Assembly: GCF_000265295.1 (NCBI RefSeq)
Contig: NC_018002.1
Coordinates: forward strand, 1,240,001 to 1,304,000
Reading direction: 5' to 3'
DNA from: Sulfurospirillum barnesii SES-3
GTDB lineage: Bacteria > Campylobacterota > Campylobacteria > Campylobacterales > Sulfurospirillaceae
DNA: 64,000 nt
Shown here: piece after piece, positions 26,948 to 35,202 of the stretch
Numbering within the stretch: the stretch's first letter is position 1
How the letters are laid out: every line of letters begins with the position of its first letter
Notes under the pieces: generated by a model
What the model was told of the DNA's origin: nothing
Seen by the model: the letters and a program-made list of their open reading frames with translations, nothing else
The model's database searches: none
Made by a program: the position numbers and the translations under genes

Positions 26948-27322
26948 CTATTTTGCTTGATTGAAGGTTGTGAAAATATAATTCGCCATTGCTTTAATGT
27001 CGTAGTCATACCCTTTTTCAGTCAGCTTTTTCATATTGTGTTCCATTACTTCATGCTCACTAGCCGTTGATTGCCCAAGCCCACCGTTTTTAATATCAAA
27101 CAATGCCATCTCCAACTCTTGAATACTTAGTTTATTAATGGCAGGACTTTTCTTTTCAGCAACACCTTCACCTTTTGCCCCATGACAGTGCAAGCAGGTC
27201 TCTTTATAAACAACATCCGTAGTGTATTTATACGTTTTTACTTCCTCTTTTGGCTTAGAGTTACAGCCACTTAAAACAACCAAGGCAACCATAAGCGAGA
27301 GTGCTATATTTATTTTTTTCAT
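26948..27322 (-). CDS. Small periplasmic c-type cytochrome (lipoprotein)
   Basis: Start chosen at 27322 (KKINIALSL), because AAAGGA is well spaced there; an upstream ATG at 27343 adds seven residues. A lipobox LSGC follows the hydrophobic signal, so the protein is probably lipid-anchored. One heme site, CLHCHGAKGEG, lies about 25 residues into the mature protein, and a Met-containing segment (EHEVMEHNMKKL) could provide the axial ligand, giving a class I monoheme cytochrome near 105 mature residues. It sits between the SQR-like flavoprotein and the membrane cytochrome and is the natural electron shuttle between them. Confidence 0.8.
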   Translation of the reverse strand: MKKINIALSLMVALVVLSGCNSKPKEEVKTYKYTTDVVYKETCLHCHGAKGEGVAEKKSPAINKLSIQELEMALFDIKNGGLGQSTASEHEVMEHNMKKLTEKGYDYDIKAMANYIFTTFNQAK

Positions 27323-27349
27323 TATTAATCCTTTTTGTGTCATCGTTAA

Positions 27350-28819
27350 TTAAGCGCGGCCTGAGAGCATACCATAGATGGTCATTGGCTTAAGCGCATA
27401 GACTTTTACCAACCACCAAAACCATCGCTCCTGCGTTGGGTCAAGTGGCACAGATGGCGTTGGTTTTGCCGTCCAATTAAACTCCGCCATCATAACCGTT
27501 CCAATACTGGTAATTAAAGGACAAACCGTATAACCATCGTATGCGGAAGGAAGAGATTCTTTCTTCTCCATAACCGCAATAAGATTATCCGCTACAACAC
27601 CGTATTGCTTACGTGCGCTTCCGCCTGTTTTGCCCATAGGAAGTGCAGCAACATCACCAATGGCAAAAACATTTTTATATTTGACATGTTGTAAGGTCTC
27701 TTTTACCACAGGTACCCAGCCTTTGTTGGAGCCAAGAGGTGAGTTACCAACAACATCAGGTGCTTTTTGAGGCGGTGTTACATGGATAAAGTCATATTTT
27801 TTCTCAACATTTTCACTTTTAACCACCATGGTATATTCTTGTAAATCCTCGTCGTATTCACCTTTTTCAAGCCATTTTTTCTCAAAAGTTGCTATTTTTT
27901 TGTCAGTATCAATCGCAATGAGATTGGTTTTGTACTCCCATTTAAAATTTCTTACTTTAAATTGCTCGAGAATCGCCTCGTGGTATTCAGGAACACCAAA
28001 CATTTTATCACCCGATGGACAGAATATCAGCTCAACCTTATCTCTAACCCCCGCTTTACTCAATAAATCATGGGTAATATACATAATTTTCTTCGGTGCC
28101 CCACCGCATTTAATAGCTGTATCAGGGTCGGTAAAAAGTGCCTGTAGCTTTTCACTTCCTGTATGAGCTTTAGCTTTTACAATTAACTCTTGAATTCCTT
28201 TATAAGTATCAACAGCACCGTCTGCAAAATAGATAGAATAAACACCATCCTTACCTAATTTCTTTTTGACGATTTCATTTTCGCCTGAAGAGGTGATTTC
28301 ACCTTCTAATCCTTTAATAGCCCCAAAATTTAAATGCAGTCCTGTTGCAACAATCAAATAATCATAACTGACTTCTGTTCCATTTTTTAAACGCACTTTA
28401 TTTGCATCAGGATCAAACCCAACCACAAAATCTTGAATCCATTTTACGCCACTAGGAAGAAACTTAGCCGTTTCATATTCAATGTCGCTTTTTTTCCAAA
28501 TACCAGCAGCAATCAGTGTTTGTCCTGGCTGGTACGAAACTGATTTTGGGTTTGGTTCAATAATAGTAATGTCTGGGTTTGAAAGCGTGTGTGTGAGTCT
28601 TGCGGCTGTTGCCATACCTGCAAGCCCAGCGCCAACAATGACGATTTTACCTTTTGCATTTGAAGAAGCCTTTGCAGCAACTGGAACGCTAGCACTTCCC
28701 AAAACACCTGCGGCTATAGGAGAGAGTGCTAAAAGTTTCATCGCCTCTCGACGTGAGAGTATACCCTCTTGTTTTTCAATCTCATGAAGTACTTCTTCAA
28801 TGATTTTGTTTTGTTTCAT
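27350..28819 (-). CDS. Tat-exported sulfide:quinone oxidoreductase-like flavoprotein
   Basis: From ATG 28819 (AAAGGA upstream) the protein is 489 residues. The N-terminus has a twin-arginine motif, SRREAMKLLALSP, with a hydrophobic stretch, so it is exported folded with FAD. The FAD motif IVIVGAGLAGMATAARL and late FAD motif FAIGDVAALPMGKTGGSARKQ are clear. Cys238 in IKCGGAPKK and Cys433 in GYTVCPLITS match the two redox cysteines of type II-like SQR; the extra FAD-binding cysteine of some SQRs is not seen. Sulfide oxidation or polysulfide chemistry is inferred. It heads a three-gene - strand cluster with cytochromes. Confidence 0.78.
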   Translation of the reverse strand: MKQNKIIEEVLHEIEKQEGILSRREAMKLLALSPIAAGVLGSASVPVAAKASSNAKGKIVIVGAGLAGMATAARLTHTLSNPDITIIEPNPKSVSYQPGQTLIAAGIWKKSDIEYETAKFLPSGVKWIQDFVVGFDPDANKVRLKNGTEVSYDYLIVATGLHLNFGAIKGLEGEITSSGENEIVKKKLGKDGVYSIYFADGAVDTYKGIQELIVKAKAHTGSEKLQALFTDPDTAIKCGGAPKKIMYITHDLLSKAGVRDKVELIFCPSGDKMFGVPEYHEAILEQFKVRNFKWEYKTNLIAIDTDKKIATFEKKWLEKGEYDEDLQEYTMVVKSENVEKKYDFIHVTPPQKAPDVVGNSPLGSNKGWVPVVKETLQHVKYKNVFAIGDVAALPMGKTGGSARKQYGVVADNLIAVMEKKESLPSAYDGYTVCPLITSIGTVMMAEFNWTAKPTPSVPLDPTQERWFWWLVKVYALKPMTIYGMLSGRA

Positions 28820-29023
28820 AACAATTACCCGTCCTTTATATTGAGTGTTTCCCCATTCTACTTCCACTAATCTAAGGTTTTCCTTGCTTAAAAAAATTAT
28901 ACCTGATTATTTTACTTGTTTATAGTTTTCTAAAAATATTGCAACTATGTAACACACAAAAAACCTACTCTTAAGTTATATTTGCTTAAAATCACTCTTT
29001 ATTTCTTTAAGTAAGTGAAGCCT

Positions 29024-29248
29024 ATGAAAAAAGAGTGTGCTATTTTTATTATATTGCTTTTTGTGTTGTCATTGGGCATCCATATGAATCAGTGGATAGC
29101 CTATCCCATCGAACATTTCAAGCACTTAGCTGAGCATCAAATGCCTTACCATCCGCTGCTGTATACCTTTATTGTCTATCTTTTACTGGGCATCATTCGT
29201 CTAGTGATTCACGGCATTATTAAACTTTTTACCCTACGTAGCCGTTAG
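29024..29248 (+). CDS. Small two-helix membrane protein
   Basis: I do not recognise a family. From ATG 29024 the protein is 74 residues, with two membrane helices (about residues 6-22 and 48-68) joined by a His-rich linker, and a basic C-terminus, so both ends are probably cytoplasmic. An upstream in-frame GTG at 29015 is less likely. It is followed after nine bases by the Ppx/GppA gene, with which it may be cotranscribed. Confidence 0.6.
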   Translation: MKKECAIFIILLFVLSLGIHMNQWIAYPIEHFKHLAEHQMPYHPLLYTFIVYLLLGIIRLVIHGIIKLFTLRSR

Positions 29249-29257
29249 GAAATATCA

Positions 29258-30220
29258 TTGATTGCCTGTGATTTGGGGTCCAATACTTTACGTATTGTGG
29301 AAATAGACTGTGTCAGTAAGAAAAAATTAAATACCTATGAAAAAATTGTACGCACGGCTAAAGATTTGCATCGCACGCATATGATTTGTGAAAGCTCTCA
29401 AAATGCTATTTTTGAAGCCCTTGAAGAGGCTTCTAGGCTCTTTGATTTTAAAGCTGAGCCTTGCGTATGTGTTACAACGCAAGCCATGCGTGTCGCACAC
29501 AATGCTCTCCCTATTTTAGAAGAGATAAAACGTCGTTTTGGGCTTAATTTTAAAATTATTTCAGGAGAAACAGAAGCATATTTGACCTCTTTAGCCATTG
29601 AGTATGCCCTTAAAAGAGAAGGTTTGAATGAAAAAACCTATGTTCTTTTTGACTTAGGCGGAGGTTCTACCGAATTTGTTTTTTGCAAAAATGGAAAAAA
29701 AGTAACACAAAGCTTTCCTTTTGGCATTGTTAGTGTTGCCGAACAATATAAAGATAATATTGAGCAAAATGTAACACATGTGGTTGAAAGTATTGAGACA
29801 TTTCTAAAAGATATTCCTCTAATTCAAAAAAATTATTTACAATTAGTAACAACAGCTGGGACACCAACCACCGTTGCTGCGTTTTTAGAAGGTCTTGATT
29901 ATGCACATTATGATGCATCTGTGGTGAATGGTAAAGTTTTACATGTAAACGATTTTGAAAAAGCGTACCAACAACTTAGTAGCCTAAATGAAGCGGATGC
30001 AGAGCGTTACACAGGTACCAATCGCCGTGATTTAGTTGTTGTAGGCATTTTAATCGTAAAAGCGATTATGAAAAAATTAGGTTTTGTACATTGTGTTGTT
30101 ATTGATGATGGCTTAAGGGAAGGTGTTGCACTTGCTCATTGCGACGCTTCATCTAAAGAGAAAGAGATTCTTATACACCAAAACAAACGTCATTTAGGAC
30201 ATATGCTACAAGAAGTTTAA
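29258..30220 (+). CDS. ppx: Ppx/GppA family phosphatase
   Basis: Exopolyphosphatase / guanosine pentaphosphatase family of the actin-like ATPase fold. The N-terminal phosphate loop ACDLGSNTLRIVEID and the second loop LFDLGGGSTEFVF near residue 130 are clear, plus TTAGTPTTVAAFLEG. At 320 residues only the catalytic domains I-II are present, without the long C-terminal HD-like domain of E. coli Ppx. The start is TTG at 29258 with AGGA eight bases upstream; no ATG is near. Whether polyP or pppGpp is the substrate cannot be told. A palindrome copy (29939-29948) encodes Leu-His-Val. Confidence 0.8.
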   Translation: MIACDLGSNTLRIVEIDCVSKKKLNTYEKIVRTAKDLHRTHMICESSQNAIFEALEEASRLFDFKAEPCVCVTTQAMRVAHNALPILEEIKRRFGLNFKIISGETEAYLTSLAIEYALKREGLNEKTYVLFDLGGGSTEFVFCKNGKKVTQSFPFGIVSVAEQYKDNIEQNVTHVVESIETFLKDIPLIQKNYLQLVTTAGTPTTVAAFLEGLDYAHYDASVVNGKVLHVNDFEKAYQQLSSLNEADAERYTGTNRRDLVVVGILIVKAIMKKLGFVHCVVIDDGLREGVALAHCDASSKEKEILIHQNKRHLGHMLQEV

Positions 30221-30305
30221 TGTTTCTTTGCTATAATAACCCACTTTTTTACAGACCGTAAATGCTACAAAAGGTAAAGAATTTAAAAATTTACTTTATG
30301 TTTTT

Positions 30306-30366
30306 TTACATGTAAAGATTCACAACGCCATGTTGCATAGGTCTTTGTGCTTTGCATTACATGTAA
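30306..30366. repeat. Two TTACATGTAA copies in the ilvB leader
   Basis: Perfect copies at 30306-30315 and 30357-30366 lie in the 246-base gap before ilvB, 41 bases apart. Unlike the paired copies at convergent gene ends, their flanks do not extend into one long stem. Confidence 0.9.
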
Positions 30367-30439
30367 AACATTCTGCCTCACAAGAGGCAAGCTTTAGCGC
30401 CAAGTGCAACGATAGGTTTTTAAGCAAAGCTTAAAAACC
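30327..30439 (+). promoter_or_regulatory. Structured ilvB leader
   Basis: The leader before acetolactate synthase contains a 6-base hairpin (30374-30379 with 30384-30389, loop ACAA) and an 11-base hairpin (30415-30425 with 30429-30439, loop AAA) ending 27 bases before the start codon. Two imperfect direct repeats begin GCCA and end ATAGGT (30327-30342 and 30399-30417). This could be an attenuator or RNA regulatory leader. No run of Ile/Val/Leu codons typical of peptide attenuation was found. Confidence 0.4.
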
Positions 30440-30466
30440 GTTATTAAAAATATGAAAGGAGAGGTC

Positions 30467-32158
30467 ATGGAGTTAAGCGGTTCCCAAATGGTCATAGAAG
30501 CACTACGTAAGGAGAATGTCAGCGTCGTCTTTGGCTATCCTGGTGGTGCGATTATGAATGTTTATGATGAAGTTTATAAACAAAATTATTTCAAACATAT
30601 TTTAACCAGACACGAACAAGCAGCGATTCACGCAGCCGATGGTTATGCAAGAGCGAGTGGTGAAGTAGGCGTTGCTTTTGTCACCAGCGGTCCTGGTTTT
30701 ACCAATGCTGTTACAGGTCTTGCAACGGCGTATATGGATTCGATTCCTATGGTGGTTATTAGTGGTCAAGTTCCTATTAGTATGATTGGGACAGATGCAT
30801 TTCAAGAAATCGATGCAGTGGGTATTAGTCGCCCTTGTGTTAAACATAACTATTTGGTCAAAGATGTTAAAGATTTGCCTCGTATTTTAAAAGAGGCATT
30901 TTACATTGCACGCAGTGGCAGACCAGGTCCCGTTCACGTGGATATCCCAAAAGACGTTACGGCACAAATGGGGCATTTTGCGTATCCATCTGAAATAAAA
31001 ATGCAAACCTATAAGCCAACCTACAAAGGCAATCCACGCCAGATTAAAAAAGCGATTGAAGCAATTCAAGCTGCTAAACGCCCGGTACTTTACATCGGTG
31101 GTGGTGCGATTCATTCTAATGCCAGCGCTGAAGTAAGAGAATTTGCCAAAATTTGTGGTATTCCTGCGGTTGAAACTTTAATGGCACGAGGTATTATGGG
31201 TCATGAAAATCCCTTATTACTCGGAATGTTGGGGATGCATGGTTGCTACAGTGCTAACATGGCAATGAGTGAAGCTGACTTAATGATAGCCTTTGGCCCA
31301 CGCTTTGATGATCGGGTTACAGGCAAACTCAGCGAATTTGCGAAGCATGCTAAAATTATTCATATCGATATTGATCCTAGCAGTATTGGTAAAATTGTTC
31401 CTATTGATTACCCTATCGTTGGGGATTTGAAAAATGTTATTGAGGCGATGATTCCCCTAGCAAAAGAGCATATCAAAGAAGAAAAATATAAGCCATGGCG
31501 TGACCTTTTAAATCGTTACGATGAAATTCATCCACTCAAGTATGAAGATTCCAATGAAGTGATTAAACCGCAATGGGCAATTGAAAGAGTAGGGCATCTT
31601 CTAGGTGATAAAGCGATTATTTGTACGGATGTTGGTCAGCATCAAATGTGGTCAGCACAGTTTTATCCTTTTTCGTATCCAAGACAATGGCTAACAAGCG
31701 GTGGTTTAGGCACTATGGGCTATGGTCTTCCAGCAGCGTTGGGTGCAAAAGTAGCCGTTCCTTCTAAAACAGTCATTAATTTTACGGGTGATGGTTCTAT
31801 TTTAATGAACATTCAAGAACTTATGACAGCAGTTGAGAGCAAAATACCTGTTATTAATATTATTCTAAACAATCAATTTCTAGGTATGGTTCGTCAATGG
31901 CAAACCTTTTTCTATGATAAACGCTACTCATCGACAGATTTAACGATACAACCTGATTTTGTAAAATTAGTCGAGAGTTTTGGGGGACGTGGTTTTAGAG
32001 TAACCACCAAAGAAGCGTTTGATAAAGCGCTTGAAGAAGCCATTGCTTCCAATACGGTGTGTATGATTGATGTTAATATTGATCGTTTTGAAAATGTTTT
32101 ACCGATGGTTCCAGCAGGTGGAACGTTGTACAACATGATGCTTGAGTATAAGGAGTAA
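30467..32158 (+). CDS. ilvB: Acetolactate synthase, large subunit
   Basis: Thiamine-diphosphate enzyme forming acetolactate or acetohydroxybutyrate for Val/Leu/Ile synthesis. Start placed at 30467, which has an excellent AAAGGAGAGG nearby; the in-frame ATG at 30452 lies before that site. Conserved features: [13 protein letters not shown], catalytic Glu in [47 protein letters not shown]-region GMLGMHG and [12 protein letters not shown], and the ThDP motif GDGSILMN...[11 protein letters not shown]. Three bases separate it from ilvH. The leader is long and structured, suggesting regulation by transcription attenuation or a small RNA. Confidence 0.94.
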   Translation: MELSGSQMVIEALRKENVSVVFGYPGGAIMNVYDEVYKQNYFKHILTRHEQAAIHAADGYARASGEVGVAFVTSGPGFTNAVTGLATAYMDSIPMVVISGQVPISMIGTDAFQEIDAVGISRPCVKHNYLVKDVKDLPRILKEAFYIARSGRPGPVHVDIPKDVTAQMGHFAYPSEIKMQTYKPTYKGNPRQIKKAIEAIQAAKRPVLYIGGGAIHSNASAEVREFAKICGIPAVETLMARGIMGHENPLLLGMLGMHGCYSANMAMSEADLMIAFGPRFDDRVTGKLSEFAKHAKIIHIDIDPSSIGKIVPIDYPIVGDLKNVIEAMIPLAKEHIKEEKYKPWRDLLNRYDEIHPLKYEDSNEVIKPQWAIERVGHLLGDKAIICTDVGQHQMWSAQFYPFSYPRQWLTSGGLGTMGYGLPAALGAKVAVPSKTVINFTGDGSILMNIQELMTAVESKIPVINIILNNQFLGMVRQWQTFFYDKRYSSTDLTIQPDFVKLVESFGGRGFRVTTKEAFDKALEEAIASNTVCMIDVNIDRFENVLPMVPAGGTLYNMMLEYKE

Positions 32159-32161
32159 ACG

Positions 32162-32632
32162 ATGGAACATATAAGACGCGTTTTATCGGTTATTGTTCTC
32201 AATGAAGATGGTGTTTTGTCACGTATTTCTGGGCTTTTTGCAGGTCGTGGGTATAATATTGACTCTCTTACAGTCGCTCCCATTCCTAAAACAAATCTCT
32301 CTCGCTTGACCATTGTGACTTCAGGAAATGCTCCTGTGTTAGAACAAATTGTCAAACAATTGCATAAACTGATTCCAATTTATAAAGTCATCGAATCTGG
32401 TCAGTTTGTTGAAAAAGAATTAGCCCTTGTTAAAATTCCTCTTAATGAAGATTTCAATGGTCTGGATGCCATGCTAAAAGCCTACAATGGAACGATTGCT
32501 AGTAGTGGTGAGGAGTTTATTGTGGTTATGGTTGCGGATGATTATGATCGTATTGATAATTTTTTAAAAGCTGTTAAAAAATACAACCCCACAGACATCG
32601 TTAGAAGTGGCTCTGTCGCATTGGATATGTAA
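32162..32632 (+). CDS. ilvH: Acetolactate synthase, small regulatory subunit
   Basis: The 156-residue regulatory subunit activates the large subunit and mediates valine feedback. An N-terminal ACT domain (VLSVIVLNEDGVLSRISGLFAGRGYNIDSLTVAPI) contains the Gly-x-Asn valine site, followed by VKQLHKLIPIYKV and a C-terminal ferredoxin-like domain (ELALVKIPLN onward). The stop codon overlaps the lpxD start region by one base, so the amino-acid and lipid A genes are translationally linked, an order also present in C. jejuni. Confidence 0.93.
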   Translation: MEHIRRVLSVIVLNEDGVLSRISGLFAGRGYNIDSLTVAPIPKTNLSRLTIVTSGNAPVLEQIVKQLHKLIPIYKVIESGQFVEKELALVKIPLNEDFNGLDAMLKAYNGTIASSGEEFIVVMVADDYDRIDNFLKAVKKYNPTDIVRSGSVALDM

Positions 32633-33585
32633 TGATGAAACTCAGTTTTTTAGCACACGCTATGCATTTAAGCTTTGAGGGAGATGATTTTGATGTCATC
32701 TCCTTTGCACCCCTAAAAGAAGCAACCCCATCACATATCTCTTTTTTCTCAGATAAAAAACTCTTAGAAGATTTAAAAACAAGCAAAGCAGGGGCAATCA
32801 TTGTTACCCCTGAATTTCAAAGTTTTGTTCCTTCCCATTCTCAAATTTTACTCAGTGAAAATCCTTACTTAAGTATGGCATATGCCAGTAAACTTTTTGC
32901 ACATAAACCTTTTGAAACCTCAATGCCCGCCACCATCTCTCAAGAAGTGCATCTAGCACCAAATGTAGTTATCGGTAGTGGTAGCATCGTAGAAGAGGGG
33001 AGTTATATTATGCCCAATGTGACTATTGGCGCTAATGTACGTATTGGAAAAAATGTAACTATTTATCCAAACGTTGTTATTTATGACAACGCTATCATTG
33101 GAGATGATTGCATCATTCAAGCAGGAGCAATTATTGGAAGTGATGGTTTTGGCTATGCCCATACCAAAATGGGTGAACATATCAAAATTTACCATCATGG
33201 CAATGTGATTCTTGAAGAAGAAGTAGAAATTGGAGCGAACAGTACCATTGATCGTGCTGTTTTTGGCTCAACCATCATTAAAAAAGGGACAAAAATAGAC
33301 AACCTTGTTCAAATTGGGCATAACTGTGAAATTGGGGCATACAGTATTATTGTTGCACAAGCAGGTTTGGCTGGGTCAAGTAAACTTGGACGAAATGTGG
33401 TTATGGGTGGACAGAGTGCAACGGCTGGGCATTTAGAAATTGGTGATTTTGCAACGATTGCCGCACGTGGTGGCGTTTCAAAATCCATTGAAGGGGGAAA
33501 AGTTTATGGTGGATTTCCCCTTACATTACAAAGTGAGTGGTTAAAAAATAACGCTAAACTTGCTCGATTTTTTAAAAAGAATTAA
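32632..33585 (+). CDS. lpxD: UDP-3-O-acylglucosamine N-acyltransferase
   Basis: Third step of lipid A synthesis: adds an acyl chain from acyl-ACP to UDP-3-O-acylglucosamine. The 317-residue protein has an N-terminal uridine-binding domain and, from about residue 100, a left-handed beta-helix of hexapeptide repeats (IGSGSIVEEG, IGANVRIGKNVTIYPNVVI and so on). The catalytic His is in DNLVQIGHNCEIG. The C-terminal helix LKNNAKLARFFKKN is present. It follows ilvH with one-base overlap. Confidence 0.93.
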   Translation: MMKLSFLAHAMHLSFEGDDFDVISFAPLKEATPSHISFFSDKKLLEDLKTSKAGAIIVTPEFQSFVPSHSQILLSENPYLSMAYASKLFAHKPFETSMPATISQEVHLAPNVVIGSGSIVEEGSYIMPNVTIGANVRIGKNVTIYPNVVIYDNAIIGDDCIIQAGAIIGSDGFGYAHTKMGEHIKIYHHGNVILEEEVEIGANSTIDRAVFGSTIIKKGTKIDNLVQIGHNCEIGAYSIIVAQAGLAGSSKLGRNVVMGGQSATAGHLEIGDFATIAARGGVSKSIEGGKVYGGFPLTLQSEWLKNNAKLARFFKKN

Positions 33586-33597
33586 AAGGAAAATACA

Positions 33598-33843
33598 ATG
33601 GGTGGAAAAAATACAATACTGACAAAATTTGCATTAGCAGGCACGAAAAATGGAACCATTTCTGTTTCACATTTAGAAGAACCCTATGGAAATGGTTCCT
33701 TTCCTGTGGTAAGCATTGGTATCTCATTAAAAAGTAATGCTCAAGAACCTGATTGGAAAGCACATATTCCTTATGAAAATATTGATGAGCTGATTAATGC
33801 CCTTAAAGATGCAAAAGAACATTTTAATACAGAAGTCAAATAA
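33598..33843 (+). CDS. Small hypothetical protein
   Basis: An 81-residue soluble protein that I do not recognise. It has no signal peptide or membrane helix. The first half is Gly/Ser/Thr-rich and beta-like (GTKNGTISVSHLEEPYGNGS), the end is an amphipathic helix (ENIDELINALKDAKEHF). A good AAAGGA site precedes the ATG 12 bases after lpxD, and a strong hairpin terminator follows, so it is very likely a real, final gene of the ilvB-ilvH-lpxD operon. Confidence 0.6.
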   Translation: MGGKNTILTKFALAGTKNGTISVSHLEEPYGNGSFPVVSIGISLKSNAQEPDWKAHIPYENIDELINALKDAKEHFNTEVK

Positions 33844-33845
33844 TC

Positions 33846-33886
33846 AAAAGCTTTACATGTAAAAATCTTTTACATGTAAAGCTTTT
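33846..33886. terminator. Strong bidirectional terminator built from two TTACATGTAA copies
   Basis: Copies at 33853-33862 and 33870-33879 sit in matching flanks, so 33846-33864 and 33868-33886 make a perfect 19-base stem with a three-base loop, A-rich on the 5' side and T-rich on the 3' side. It lies between the convergent small-protein gene and the GltD-like gene and serves both. Confidence 0.85.
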
Positions 33887-33889
33887 TTA

Positions 33890-35086
33890 TTATAAAGAAG
33901 CGATATACTCCTCAATTGCTGATGATGCTCGTTTAGAAAAAGAAACGGCTTCAACCACTGTTCTAGCCCCTGTGACCACATCACCCGAAGCGAAAACACC
34001 TTGCATCGTTGTTCTACCACTTTCATCGGTAATCACGAGACCCTTACCATCCACTTCAATCTCTCGTGCTCCTTGGATAATATTATCCTTGGCTGTTTGA
34101 CTAATAGCAATAAGAACGGAATCTGCTTCCAAAAGACCCTCTGATTGTTCTTCATCGGTCGTTCGATATTTTACACCTGCATCTGTAATTTCAATAGGTT
34201 GCTTATACAAATCAAATTTCACACCATCTATTTTGGCACATTCAACTTCATGATGTGATGCGGGAATATCTTCCATTCCTTTTCGATACATAATAATGAC
34301 TTCTTGAGAACCATTACGTACCGCTGTTCTTGCTACATCCATCGCTACATTTCCCGCACCCAAAACAATCACTTTTTTACCCAGGTGATGCACGGAGGGA
34401 TTTTTAAGATAATCAATCGCAAAGTGAACATGCCCTAAACTTTCACCCTTAATACCAAGCTTTTTAGGTGACCAAACCCCCGTTCCTATAAACACCGCTT
34501 TAAATTCATCTCTAAAAAGATCGCCAACGGTGATATTTTTACCCACGGTGATATTGGGACGAATTACGACACCTAATTCTTCTAGTTTGAGAACCAACGT
34601 ATCTAAAATCGTTTTATTGAGCCTAAAATCAGGAATACCATAACGAAGCACACCCCCGATTTTATCATGAGCGTCATACATAGTAATAGCATACCCTTTT
34701 GCCGCTAGAATAAATGCCAATGAAATACCTGCAGGTCCACTTCCAATAATGGCTACTTTATGACCATTTTTCAGTGGTTTTTCAAAATGTTTATCATGAA
34801 TATACAGGTCTGAAATATAATTTTCGATACTCCCCACACTAACAGCTGTCCCTTTTTTATTAAGAATACAATGTCCCTCGCAATGTTTTTCATGGGGACA
34901 CACAAGTGAACAAATTACAGAAAGAGGATTGTTTTCAAAAAGCATTTGTCCTGCTTTTTTAATATCACCCGCCAAAAAAAGGCGAATCATCTCTGGAATT
35001 GGAGTCTGTACAGGACACCCTTTTTGACAGGCAGGTTTTTTACATCCTAAGCATGTATTAGCAAGTGTAATGACATATTTGTTCAT
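33890..35086 (-). CDS. NAD(P)-linked FAD/Fe-S oxidoreductase (GltD/PreT-like)
   Basis: A 398-residue protein like the small subunit of glutamate synthase and PreT/NfnB flavoproteins. The N-terminal ~100 residues carry two Cys clusters for 4Fe-4S centres (CLGCKKPACQKGCP and CSLVCPHEKHCEGHC). Then come the FAD motif AIIGSGPAGISLAFIL with YDAHDKIGGVLRYGIP, the NADPH motif VLGAGNVAMDVARTAV and the late FAD motif GVFASGDVVTGARTVVEAV. No large GltB-like subunit is nearby, so the partner is unknown; a role in NAD(P)H-ferredoxin electron transfer is possible. It is followed by the bidirectional terminator. Confidence 0.82.
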   Translation of the reverse strand: MNKYVITLANTCLGCKKPACQKGCPVQTPIPEMIRLFLAGDIKKAGQMLFENNPLSVICSLVCPHEKHCEGHCILNKKGTAVSVGSIENYISDLYIHDKHFEKPLKNGHKVAIIGSGPAGISLAFILAAKGYAITMYDAHDKIGGVLRYGIPDFRLNKTILDTLVLKLEELGVVIRPNITVGKNITVGDLFRDEFKAVFIGTGVWSPKKLGIKGESLGHVHFAIDYLKNPSVHHLGKKVIVLGAGNVAMDVARTAVRNGSQEVIIMYRKGMEDIPASHHEVECAKIDGVKFDLYKQPIEITDAGVKYRTTDEEQSEGLLEADSVLIAISQTAKDNIIQGAREIEVDGKGLVITDESGRTTMQGVFASGDVVTGARTVVEAVSFSKRASSAIEEYIASL

Positions 35087-35202
35087 CTCTGTACCCTTTA
35101 TCTGTGTAAAAATTGTGTCAGAATTGTACCCAAATCATGGGACTTTTGTAAGAAGTTTTTCACCAAAGAGCTTGTTTTAACACATGCCCTTTGGTGAAAG
35201 GT

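Noticed and set aside
30262-30315. Possible 17-residue leader peptide before ilvB
   Set aside because: It ends inside a palindrome copy, has no ribosome site and is not enriched for Ile, Val or Leu codons, so peptide attenuation is not supported.
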